Below, piece after piece: positions 9,355-16,403 of a stretch of 64,000 nucleotides of DNA. A program made the position numbers and the translations under genes. Within the stretch, counting starts at the first letter, position 1; each line of letters opens with the position of its first letter. The stretch comes from Erythrobacter sp. (lineage in GTDB: Bacteria; Pseudomonadota; Alphaproteobacteria; Sphingomonadales; Sphingomonadaceae), in NCBI GenBank assembly GCA_025698865.1, contig JAILWQ010000004.1:1-64000 (forward strand). The letters run 5' to 3'. Under the pieces are notes generated by a model, which saw only the letters and a list, made by a program, of their open reading frames with translations, had not been told where the DNA came from and made no database searches.

Positions 9355-9797
9355 GAGAGCGCTTCTGGGAGCTGCCCCTCGCCGATCTCACGACGCCGGA
9401 ATGGGAGGCGCTGTGCGACGGATGCGGGCGCTGCTGCCTCCACAAGGTCGAGGACGAGGACACCGGCGAGGTTGCCGAGACCAATGTCGCGTGCAAGCTG
9501 CTCGACTGCGCCAGCGCGAAGTGCAGCGACTACAGGCATCGCAAGGCCTTCGTACCCGACTGCCTGCAACTGACGCCGAAGCTGGCGGGCGAGATCGAAT
9601 GGCTGCCGGAAACCTGCGCCTATGTCCGCCGCGCGCATGGTCGCCCATTGCCCCGCTGGCACTATCTCCTGTCCGGTGACCGCGAAGCGGTGGTGCGCGC
9701 CGGGGTCTCCGCCGCCGGCCGCGTGATCAGCGAGACCCGCGCCGGCCCCCTCGAACACCATATTGTCGAGTGGGAAACCGCGGACGACGTGGCGTGA
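9342..9797 (+). CDS. YcgN family cysteine-cluster protein (UPF0260)
   Basis: The 151-residue cytoplasmic protein carries the family signature of clustered cysteines: LCDGCGRCCLHKVEDE near residues 24-40, then VACKLLDCASAKCSDY and RKAFVPDC. The arrangement resembles a metal or Fe-S binding cluster related to CxxCxxxCC proteins, but the biochemical role of the family is unknown. The start ATG 9342 lies within the end of the Sco gene (13-base overlap), and its stop overlaps the next gene start as GTGA, indicating coupled translation. Confidence 0.9.
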   Translation: MGSLRERFWELPLADLTTPEWEALCDGCGRCCLHKVEDEDTGEVAETNVACKLLDCASAKCSDYRHRKAFVPDCLQLTPKLAGEIEWLPETCAYVRRAHGRPLPRWHYLLSGDREAVVRAGVSAAGRVISETRAGPLEHHIVEWETADDVA

Positions 9798-10516
9798 TCG
9801 AATGGCTGCGCGAGGCCGGGCGCCCGCCGGCCATCGAACTGTCGGGGCAGACCCTGCCGATCGAATTGCGCCGCCATCCCACCGCCAAGCGGCTGACCCT
9901 GCGCCTCGCCCCGGATGGCAGCGCGGTGCGCGTCACTCTGCCGCGCTGGGGCCGCTCCGCCGAAGCGGTGCGTTTCGCTGCCTCGCGCCGCGGCTGGCTC
10001 GAGGCGCAGCTCGCCAAGGTGCCGCGCGCGCAGGACCCGGTGGAGCGCGGCACGCTGCGCCATCGCGGAGAGGAGCTCGCGCTGGAATGGCGGGCGAGCC
10101 ATCCCCGCCGCCCGGAGATCGCCGACGGCACCTTGCGCATCGGCGGCCCGCGAGAAACGCTGGCAAAGCGCCTCCAGCGCTGGCTCGAGGGCGAAGCACA
10201 GGCGCTGATGCAGGCCGACCTTGCCGAGCTCGCACCGCGCGCCGGGACCGCGCTTCCGACCTTGCGCCTCAGCCGCGCCCAGCGCCGCTGGGGCAGCTGT
10301 TCGAGCGGCGGCGTCGTCCGGATGAACTGGCGGCTGGTGCAGGCGCCCGATTTCGTCCGCCGTTCGGTGGTCGCGCACGAGGTCGCCCATCTCGTTCACT
10401 TCGACCATTCGCCCGCCTTCCACGCCCTGCTCGAGCGGATCCATGGCGCGCCGCTGGCCCCGGCCGATCGCTGGCTGCGCGACCATGGCCGCGGGCTCTA
10501 TTCCGATTTCGGCTGA
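9794..10516 (+). CDS. YgjP/WLM-type metal-dependent hydrolase (M48-like, DUF45)
   Basis: The 240-residue protein has the zinc-metallopeptidase motif HEVAHLVHFDHSPAFH (HExxH with downstream His) and the DUF45 signature RRWGSCSSGGVVRMNWRL shortly before it. Such proteins (YgjP, SprT/WLM-like) are putative cytoplasmic metallohydrolases; substrates are unknown. GTG 9794 is preferred because it overlaps the YcgN stop as GTGA and gives MIEWLREAG; an alternative GTG at 9770 would add eight residues. Part of the plus-strand run leading to ribDE. Confidence 0.88.
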   Translation: MIEWLREAGRPPAIELSGQTLPIELRRHPTAKRLTLRLAPDGSAVRVTLPRWGRSAEAVRFAASRRGWLEAQLAKVPRAQDPVERGTLRHRGEELALEWRASHPRRPEIADGTLRIGGPRETLAKRLQRWLEGEAQALMQADLAELAPRAGTALPTLRLSRAQRRWGSCSSGGVVRMNWRLVQAPDFVRRSVVAHEVAHLVHFDHSPAFHALLERIHGAPLAPADRWLRDHGRGLYSDFG

Positions 10517-10571
10517 GGCCGCGCTTCCGACACGCTGGCATAGCGCGCCGCGAACCCCTATCTTGGCTCCC

Positions 10572-11015
10572 ATGCGCATGATCAGTCGATTCAATCCCGC
10601 CGGCGGGATCCGGGATTTCTGGGACGAATTCCGCAAGCCCAATCCCCTGCGCGTGCCGATCCTGCTCGTCTCGAGCATTCCGATGGCGCTGACCGTGTGG
10701 TGGGCGATGGGCGAGAAGGTGATCGCCCCGCCCGAACGGCCCGAGGTCACCTACATCTCGACGCTGCCCGAAGGCCGGACGGACGAGGAAATCCGCGCCT
10801 CCAATCTCGAGAACCAGCGCTACAACGACCGTATCCGCGCGCTCCAGGCCGAACGCGACGAGGAGGTGCGTGACATGTACCGCCAGCTTGGCCGCGCAAC
10901 CGGCCTCGATGTCGATGCGATGGAGGCCGAGATCGAGGCGGACCGCGCCGCACAGGAAGCGGCCCCACGGATACGCGCACAGAGCGATAACGGGAGCAAC
11001 GCCGATCCCCGCTGA
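10572..11015 (+). CDS. Hypothetical single-pass membrane protein
   Basis: The 147-residue protein is not recognised. It has a short cytoplasmic N terminus (FWDEFRKPNPLRVP), one hydrophobic membrane segment around residues 28-45 (ILLVSSIPMALTVWW), and a long charged tail likely to be helical or coiled-coil (NLENQRYNDRIRALQAERDEEVRDMYRQ). The tail would face the periplasm or cytoplasm depending on orientation. It lies between the DUF45 hydrolase and ribD; its last bases overlap the N-terminal coding region of ribD. Confidence 0.8.
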   Translation: MRMISRFNPAGGIRDFWDEFRKPNPLRVPILLVSSIPMALTVWWAMGEKVIAPPERPEVTYISTLPEGRTDEEIRASNLENQRYNDRIRALQAERDEEVRDMYRQLGRATGLDVDAMEAEIEADRAAQEAAPRIRAQSDNGSNADPR

Positions 11016-11976
11016 CGCCGACTGGCTCGCGGCCTCTGCCCGGCTCGCCGCGCGCGCCCGGCCGCTCAGCCGCCCCAATCCGGGCGTCGGCGCGCTGGTG
11101 GTTAAAGACGGCGTGGTGGTCGGGCGCGGCTGGACCATGCCCGGCGGCCGCCCCCATGCCGAGGCAGTGGCCCTCGCCCAGGCAGGCGAGGCGGCGCGGG
11201 GAGCGGATGTGTTCGTAACCCTCGAACCCTGCGCCCATCGCTCGGCGCGCGGCCCGGCCTGTGCCGATCTGCTGGCCGAGGCAGCTCCTGCGCGCGTCAT
11301 CGCCGGATGCGAGGACCCCGATCCGCGCACGGCGGGCCAGGGCATCGCGCGCCTGCGAGAGGCAGGGATCGAGGCCCGTATCCTCGACCACGCGCCGAGC
11401 CGTGCAAGCCTCGCCGGTTACCTGACCCGTACCCGCCACGATCGCCCGCATGTCACGCTCAAGCTCGCCATGTCGCTCGACGGGCGGATCGCGCTCCCCG
11501 GCGGCGAGAGCCGGTGGATCACCGGCGAGGTCGCCCGCGCCCATGTCCATTCACGCCGAGCGGCGAGCGATGCGATCCTCGTCGGCGGCGGCACCTGGCG
11601 CACCGACGCCCCGCGGCTCGACGTGCGCCTCCCGGGCCTCGCGGATCGCAGCCCGCAGCGGATCGTGCTTACTCGCGGAGTTGTGCCGCAAGGGATGACC
11701 GCCATCGCCTCGCCGCAGGAAATCGCCAGCCTTGCCGACGTCCAGTATCTCTATGTCGAGGGCGGTGCGGGCGCCGCCGCCGCCTTCCTCGCCGCCGACC
11801 TTGTCGACCGGCTGGACATCTACCGCGCCCCGATCCTGATCGGCGACGGACTGCCCGCCATCGGCGATATCGGCCTCGGCAATCTGCCCGCCGCGCATGG
11901 ACGCTGGCGCCTCGCCGAGCGCCGCCAGCTTGGCAGCGACATTTTCGAAGCCTACGAGCGCCAGCGAGAGGAATAA
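11005..11976 (+). CDS. ribD: Bifunctional pyrimidine deaminase/reductase RibD
   Basis: Two domains: an N-terminal cytidine-deaminase-like domain with the zinc motif HAEAVAL and LEPCAHRSARGPACADLL, and a C-terminal reductase domain (HVTLKLAMSLDGRIALP, SRWITG, SDAILVGGGTWRTDAP). It carries out the second and third steps of riboflavin synthesis from GTP. The family N terminus (about residue 4 onward, DWLAASARLAARA, then PNPGVGALVV) begins where no ATG, GTG or TTG exists; the nearest ATG (10915) overlaps the upstream gene by 100 bases without a ribosome site. GGGAG at 10992-10996 is eight bases before an ATC at 11005, used here as a tentative rare start. The stop is secure. Confidence 0.85.
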   Translation: MPADADWLAASARLAARARPLSRPNPGVGALVVKDGVVVGRGWTMPGGRPHAEAVALAQAGEAARGADVFVTLEPCAHRSARGPACADLLAEAAPARVIAGCEDPDPRTAGQGIARLREAGIEARILDHAPSRASLAGYLTRTRHDRPHVTLKLAMSLDGRIALPGGESRWITGEVARAHVHSRRAASDAILVGGGTWRTDAPRLDVRLPGLADRSPQRIVLTRGVVPQGMTAIASPQEIASLADVQYLYVEGGAGAAAAFLAADLVDRLDIYRAPILIGDGLPAIGDIGLGNLPAAHGRWRLAERRQLGSDIFEAYERQREE

Positions 11977-11983
11977 GAGCCCC

Positions 11984-12631
11984 ATGTTCACCGGCATCGT
12001 CACCGCCATTGGAACGATCGAAAACGTCCAGCAGCGCGGCGACCTGCGCGTGCGGATCGCCTGCCCCTACGATCCAGAGACCATCGCCATCGGCGCCTCC
12101 ATCGCCTGCTCGGGCGTGTGCCTCACCGTGGTCGAGCGCGGCGGCAAGGCGGGCGATGCCTGGTTCGACGTCGACGTGTCGGGCGAGACCGTATCCAAAA
12201 CGGTCTCGAACACCGGCGCCGAGGAGAGCGACACGAACAGCATGTGGCGTGCCGGGCATAGGCTCAATCTGGAACGCGCGCTTAAGATCGGCGACGAGCT
12301 TGGCGGGCACATCGTCACCGGTCACGTCGACGGCTTGGGCGAGATCCGCCTGGTGCGCGACGAGGGCGATTCCACCCGCCTCGCCATCCGCGCCCCCGCC
12401 GCCATCTCGCCCTATGTCGCGGAGAAGGGATCGATCACGGTCGACGGCGTCTCGCTCACCGTTAACGACGTGCGCGACCGGCCCGACGGCACCTGCGACT
12501 TCGCGCTCAACATCATCCCCCACACCGCCGAAGCGACCACGCTCGGCACGCTGGCCGAGGGCGACCGCGTCAATCTCGAGATCGACGTGCTGGCCCGCTA
12601 CCTCAAGCGGATGGAGAGCCTGCGGGGGTAA
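11984..12631 (+). CDS. ribE: Riboflavin synthase (alpha chain)
   Basis: The 215-residue protein starts MFTGIVTAIGTIENVQQRG and has the internal duplication of two lumazine-synthase-like barrels. The second repeat is marked by GGHIVTGHVDGLGEI, and each ends with a substrate-contact segment (CSGVCLTVV and VDGVSLTVNDV). It converts two 6,7-dimethyl-8-ribityllumazine molecules to riboflavin. Seven bases separate it from ribD, so they form an operon. No FMN riboswitch is visible upstream of the pair. Confidence 0.97.
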   Translation: MFTGIVTAIGTIENVQQRGDLRVRIACPYDPETIAIGASIACSGVCLTVVERGGKAGDAWFDVDVSGETVSKTVSNTGAEESDTNSMWRAGHRLNLERALKIGDELGGHIVTGHVDGLGEIRLVRDEGDSTRLAIRAPAAISPYVAEKGSITVDGVSLTVNDVRDRPDGTCDFALNIIPHTAEATTLGTLAEGDRVNLEIDVLARYLKRMESLRG

Positions 12632-12657
12632 TCACCCCCACGCAATCCAAAGCGCCT

Positions 12658-13167
12658 TCAACCGATCTCGCGCGAGCGCACCTCGCCCGTTTCGTCGATC
12701 GTGAAAAGCGTTCCGTAATCCTGTTCGGTCAGTTCCGGCACCTGCCAGCCACCCAATCGCCCGACAAGGTCGGGAACGGTGTTGCTGTGACCGATCACGA
12801 GAACCGAGCCCTTCAGACTTGAGATCGCTCTGACGAGCGTATCGGGATCGCGGGGGTCGTATGGCGTGATCGTGATGCCGAGGCGATTTGCCAACGGCGC
12901 TCCGGTCTCCATCGTGCGCCGGGTCGGCGTGGCAAAAATCGCGACGATCCCTTTGTCAGCGAGCAGGTCCGCAAGCCTCATCGCCGCGACCGCTCCTTCG
13001 GAGGTGAGCGCGGGATCTTCACCGGCGGCCTTCTGCAAATGCCGCACCACGTGAATTTCCTTCCCGCCTGCGAATGCTGCGCCATTCGTCGAGGGGGCCG
13101 AGGCCATTCCCACGCATCCGGTCAGCGCCGCCAGCGCGAGAACCAGCATTCCTATCGATCGCCGCAT
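12658..13167 (-). CDS. Histidine phosphatase family lipoprotein (SixA/PGAM-like)
   Basis: The 169-residue protein has a lipoprotein signal (LVLALAALTGC|VG) and a histidine-phosphatase domain. The catalytic motif is VVRHLQKAAG (RH followed by L rather than the usual G or A), with FATPTRRTMETGAPLA and the second catalytic His in VIGHSNTVPDLV. It is probably anchored facing the periplasm. Substrate unknown. It converges with ribE, with 26 bases between. Confidence 0.85.
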   Translation of the reverse strand: MRRSIGMLVLALAALTGCVGMASAPSTNGAAFAGGKEIHVVRHLQKAAGEDPALTSEGAVAAMRLADLLADKGIVAIFATPTRRTMETGAPLANRLGITITPYDPRDPDTLVRAISSLKGSVLVIGHSNTVPDLVGRLGGWQVPELTEQDYGTLFTIDETGEVRSREIG

Positions 13168-13234
13168 GTGCCGCTCATCTCCATTGATGGTCGCGACATC
13201 CTAGGAGCCCGCTGCGACCTTCGCAATTCGGTCG

Positions 13235-13795
13235 CTAGGTGCTTGCTAGCGGCCCGCTGGCGAAGCTCTCGCGATCGATCGTGTAGTAGAGCTGCACCAC
13301 CCGCCGCCCCTGATACCGGTCGAGGTCGTAGCGAGCGGGATCGCGGACGGCGCCGATCGTCTCCAGCGCCCGACGTGAGCGGTAATTGGTCTCGCCCACG
13401 CGGAAGTCGACCCGGGCAACATGGGCGAAAACGTGCTCCAACATGGCGCGCTTGAGTTCGTGGTTGAGGCCCCTGCCCCAGCACTCGCCGGCGAGGAAGG
13501 TCCAGCCGATCTCGATCGCACCGCCGTCTTCCGGGTCAAACGGGCCGTAGCGCGAATGGCCCACCACGCGGCCGTCGCTCTTGCGGATCACTGCGAGCGC
13601 GCCGCCCGATGCGAGGCACTCGGTGAAAAAGCCGTCGAACACGTCGCGCCGCCAGCGATCGTGCATCGGGTGCTGCTCCCAGACCATCGGGTCGGAGGCG
13701 ACATCGTAGAGCGGTTCGCGGTCGGCTTCGCGCAGCGGACGGATCGTCAGTCGCGCGGTCTCCAGGGCCGGCTGCCGGTCCGGTTCGCCGGCCAT
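13235..13795 (-). CDS. GNAT family N-acetyltransferase (RimJ/RimL type)
   Basis: The 186-residue protein starts near ETARLTIRPLREADREPLY and contains the acetyl-CoA site region EIGWTFLAGECWGRGLNHE and the C-terminal NYRSRRALETIGA typical of RimL-like enzymes. These acetylate N-terminal or side-chain amines of proteins or small molecules; the substrate here is unknown. The start ATG at plus 13793-13795 lies five bases after the stop of the aromatic aminotransferase, implying co-transcription. Confidence 0.9.
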   Translation of the reverse strand: MAGEPDRQPALETARLTIRPLREADREPLYDVASDPMVWEQHPMHDRWRRDVFDGFFTECLASGGALAVIRKSDGRVVGHSRYGPFDPEDGGAIEIGWTFLAGECWGRGLNHELKRAMLEHVFAHVARVDFRVGETNYRSRRALETIGAVRDPARYDLDRYQGRRVVQLYYTIDRESFASGPLAST

Positions 13796-13800
13796 GGGAG

Positions 13801-14982
13801 TCAGCCCTGGGTCACGTCCGCCAGCGCGGCGATGAACTTGGGGATGTTGCCATCGTGCAGCCCGGCGACATTGATCCGGCCCGATCCGGCCATGTAGATG
13901 GCGTGATCCTCGCGCAGCCGCACGATCTGCTCGCTGGTGAGCGGAAGCATGGCGAACAGCCCGTTCTGGCCGGCGAGCGCGGCGAGGCCTAGGCCCGGCA
14001 CTTCCGCATCCGCCACTGCCAGCCGCTCGCGAACGCCGCGCATCCGCTCGCGCATGGTCTCGAGCTCGTCGAGCCACTCGGCGGTCAGTCCTTCATCCTC
14101 GAGCACCACGCGCACCGCTGCGCCGCCGTGATCGGGCGGCATCGACCAGTTGGCCCGGGCCAGCGCATTGGCGTTCGACGCGATCGCCTCCAGCGTGTCG
14201 CCGCTCTTCGCCATCATGTAGAAGGCGCCGACGCGGTCGCGGTAGAGGCCGAAATTCTTGTCGCAGCTATAGGCGACCAGCGCCTGCGGCACGGCCCGCA
14301 GAACGGTCCGCACACCTGCCACATCTTCGTCCATGCCCTGGCCGAGGCCCTGATAGGCGATGTCGAGCACCGGCAGGGTCGGGCTCTGCGCGAAGGCGTC
14401 CGCGATCGCACTCCACTCGTCGGCGGTGTAGTCGATCCCGGTGGGGTTGTGGCAGCACCCGTGCAGCAGCACCGCGCCGTGCTCGCCAGCGTCGCGGATG
14501 GCGTTCAGCGCCGCATCGAGATCGGCCGTTCCGTCCTCGCGCGCGTGGTTGAAGGTGACCGTCTCCAGCTCGAGATCCGCGATGATCTGGGCGTGGTTCG
14601 GCCAGCTCGGAACGCCGAGATAGACCTTGGTCACGCCCGCCTTCTTGGCAAGACCCAGCGCCAGTCTCACCGCGCCGGTGCCGCCCGGCGTCTGCATTCC
14701 GGCAATGCGGCCATCCGCCGTGCCCTCGCCGTCGAAGATGTAGGTCTTCAGTGCCTCGACGAAGCGGGCATCGCCCTCCGGCCCGAGATAGCTCTTGGAA
14801 TCCTGTTCGGCGACCAGCCGCGCCTCGGCCCCCTTGATCGCCTTGAACACCGGGGTCGCTCCGTCACCCGTGCGATAGACCCCCACACCGAGGTCGATCT
14901 TGTCGGCGCGCGGATCGTCGGCGTGCATCTTGATGAGCGCGAGCAGCGCGTCGGCGGGCTGGGCGGGAAGGTTCTCGAGCAT
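13801..14982 (-). CDS. tyrB: Aromatic amino acid / aspartate aminotransferase
   Basis: A class I PLP-dependent aminotransferase of the AspC/TyrB subgroup, 393 residues. Features are KIDLGVGVYRTGDG at the N terminus, LGPEGDARF, the HGCCHNPTGID segment, LDIAYQGLGQG, and SCDKNFGLYRDRVG with the PLP-binding lysine in DKNF and the following Arg. It transfers amino groups between aspartate or aromatic amino acids and 2-oxoglutarate. The start at plus 14980-14982 (MLENLP) has GGAAG eight bases upstream; MEAPM four codons earlier is possible. Downstream of a terminator for the EipA gene, so it has its own promoter. Confidence 0.93.
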   Translation of the reverse strand: MLENLPAQPADALLALIKMHADDPRADKIDLGVGVYRTGDGATPVFKAIKGAEARLVAEQDSKSYLGPEGDARFVEALKTYIFDGEGTADGRIAGMQTPGGTGAVRLALGLAKKAGVTKVYLGVPSWPNHAQIIADLELETVTFNHAREDGTADLDAALNAIRDAGEHGAVLLHGCCHNPTGIDYTADEWSAIADAFAQSPTLPVLDIAYQGLGQGMDEDVAGVRTVLRAVPQALVAYSCDKNFGLYRDRVGAFYMMAKSGDTLEAIASNANALARANWSMPPDHGGAAVRVVLEDEGLTAEWLDELETMRERMRGVRERLAVADAEVPGLGLAALAGQNGLFAMLPLTSEQIVRLREDHAIYMAGSGRINVAGLHDGNIPKFIAALADVTQG

Positions 14983-15009
14983 GGGCGCTTCCATGGGCGG
15001 AACGGAAAA

Positions 15010-15039
15010 GGGCCGCAACAGGAAATCCTGTCGCGGCCC
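15010..15039 (-). terminator. Rho-independent terminator after the EipA gene
   Basis: GGGCCGC (15010-15016) and ACAGGA (15018-15023) pair with TCCTGT (15026-15031) and GCGGCCC (15033-15039), one mismatch and a 2-base loop. On the minus strand the hairpin is followed by CTTTTCC. It ends the transcript of the gene at 15116-15907. Confidence 0.8.
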
Positions 15040-15115
15040 CGAAGCCTTCACACGTTATCGTCGCGCGACCCGAAAGGCTCCTCTCCCCCGCGAAGCGACC
15101 GCCGACCCTTCCGGG

Positions 15116-15907
15116 TCAGAACGGCAGCCAGCGCTGCTCCTTGGAAAACTTCATGTAACCGGCATTGATGCCGAGCCGCAGACCGGCACCCACGCGGATC
15201 GGAATCAGCACCACGTCGCCTTTGCGCAGATAGCTCGCGGTCATCCCGCCGACGAGATAGGCCTGCCCCTCGCCCGCCGGAAAGCGCGTGTAGAGATCCT
15301 CGCTGTCGTAGAGATTGTAAACCAGCACGAAGGTGCTGCCCGCATTCGCGCCCGCATCGAAGCCGATCGACGGGCCCGTCCAGTAGACCGGGCGCTGCCC
15401 TTCCACCTTGTGATACAGCGTGCCGGAGCCATAGCGCGCACCGACGATGAAGGCGCCGCCGGCTTCGCGACCGACGATGTAGCCGTTGGGCTCGCCCTGC
15501 TTGGCGAGCAGGTCCTGGATCATCTTGGCAACGCCCTCGGCGCCCTTGCCGAACACGCCTTCCGCCGCGCCGATCAGATCGTCCTCGCGATAGGTGGTCG
15601 AGGGATCGCCCGCCGCATTGCTCGCCGCAGTCTCCGCCGCGGATGCGGGCTGCTCGCTGTTCGCGATGGGCGGCGCTTCGGGAGCGGGTTCGGTGGAATA
15701 GGTCACCCCCGGCTCGTCGTTCGCATCCTGCGCGTAAACATAGGGGTCGGTCGGCGCCTGCGGCTCGAGATCGCCGTCGATCGGCGCGTCGTAGGCGCTG
15801 TCGGGATCGACCGTCTCGACCTGCGCTGCGGCCGGCAGGGCGGCAAGGCCCAGCGTCGCGGCGAGCGCAAGCCCCGCGCGACGGAAATTGCGGCGTATCG
15901 TGTTCAT
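15116..15907 (-). CDS. EipA family protein (DUF1134), periplasmic
   Basis: The 263-residue protein has a Sec signal peptide (RAGLALAATLGLAALPAAAQ), a Pro/Glu/Ala-rich low-complexity spacer (about residues 30-105), and a C-terminal DUF1134 domain including LAKQGEPNGYIVGREAGGAF and GPSIGFDAGANAGSTFVLVY. EipA of Brucella is a small periplasmic beta-barrel needed for envelope integrity; the same role is inferred here. The start is set by the signal peptide. It is monocistronic: a terminator follows, and the tRNA-Ser gene is divergent upstream. Confidence 0.87.
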   Translation of the reverse strand: MNTIRRNFRRAGLALAATLGLAALPAAAQVETVDPDSAYDAPIDGDLEPQAPTDPYVYAQDANDEPGVTYSTEPAPEAPPIANSEQPASAAETAASNAAGDPSTTYREDDLIGAAEGVFGKGAEGVAKMIQDLLAKQGEPNGYIVGREAGGAFIVGARYGSGTLYHKVEGQRPVYWTGPSIGFDAGANAGSTFVLVYNLYDSEDLYTRFPAGEGQAYLVGGMTASYLRKGDVVLIPIRVGAGLRLGINAGYMKFSKEQRWLPF

Positions 15908-16075
15908 GTCCTTCGTCCCTCCTCCGGACAGCGCGATCGAAGACAAGCAAGAATCCCATTGTCGGGCCGCGGCAATGAGCGGGCGGTGAACCGAATCCGG
16001 ATTGCGACGAACCGTTGGGCTTTGCGCCGAAAAGGGCGCGGCGGGACCATTCGCACGCGCCGCCCGCCAAGCCTC

Positions 16076-16104
16076 TTGAAGCCTGGACGGCACCCCCCTA
16101 TAGC
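16076..16104 (+). promoter_or_regulatory. Promoter of tRNA-Ser (-35/-10)
   Basis: TTGAAG (16076-16081) and TATAGC (16099-16104) are separated by 17 bases and end 29 bases before the tRNA, a normal housekeeping sigma-70-type promoter. Confidence 0.7.
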
Positions 16105-16133
16105 GCCCCCTCGCAGCCTGACGGCATGCGCGC

Positions 16134-16225
16134 GGAGACGTGGGTGAGTGGCTGAAACCAGCTCCCTGCTAAGGAGCCATACCTCTATCGGGGTATCGAG
16201 GGTTCGAATCCCTCCGTCTCCGCCA
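16134..16225 (+). tRNA. tRNA-Ser (anticodon GCU)
   Basis: Acceptor GGAGACG (16134-16140) pairs with CGTCTCC (16215-16221), followed by discriminator G and an encoded CCA (16223-16225). The anticodon arm GCTCC/GGAGC encloses CTGCTAA with anticodon GCT at 16168-16170. A long variable arm (around ACCTCTATCGGGGT) marks it as serine type II. The T-arm is GAGGG-TTCGAAT-CCCTC. It reads AGC and AGU codons. Confidence 0.97.
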
Positions 16226-16403
16226 CCTTTGCCCTTCCCCCGAACGGCCCCTGCCACCGCCCGAACCTTTACCCGGGTTTCGATAACACCCCGCTTTACC
16301 GGTGCGGCCGCGCCCCAGGGATCGCCCGTCCTTAGCGCCGAAATGTAAGGTCTCCCGCTCGCGGATGATTCTTGCTAGCCCCTCCTGCGAAGGAGTTTCG
16401 CGC

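Noticed and set aside
9342..11004. FMN riboswitch before ribDE
   Set aside because: The genes are embedded in a compact run with no untranslated leader to hold the conserved RFN fold.
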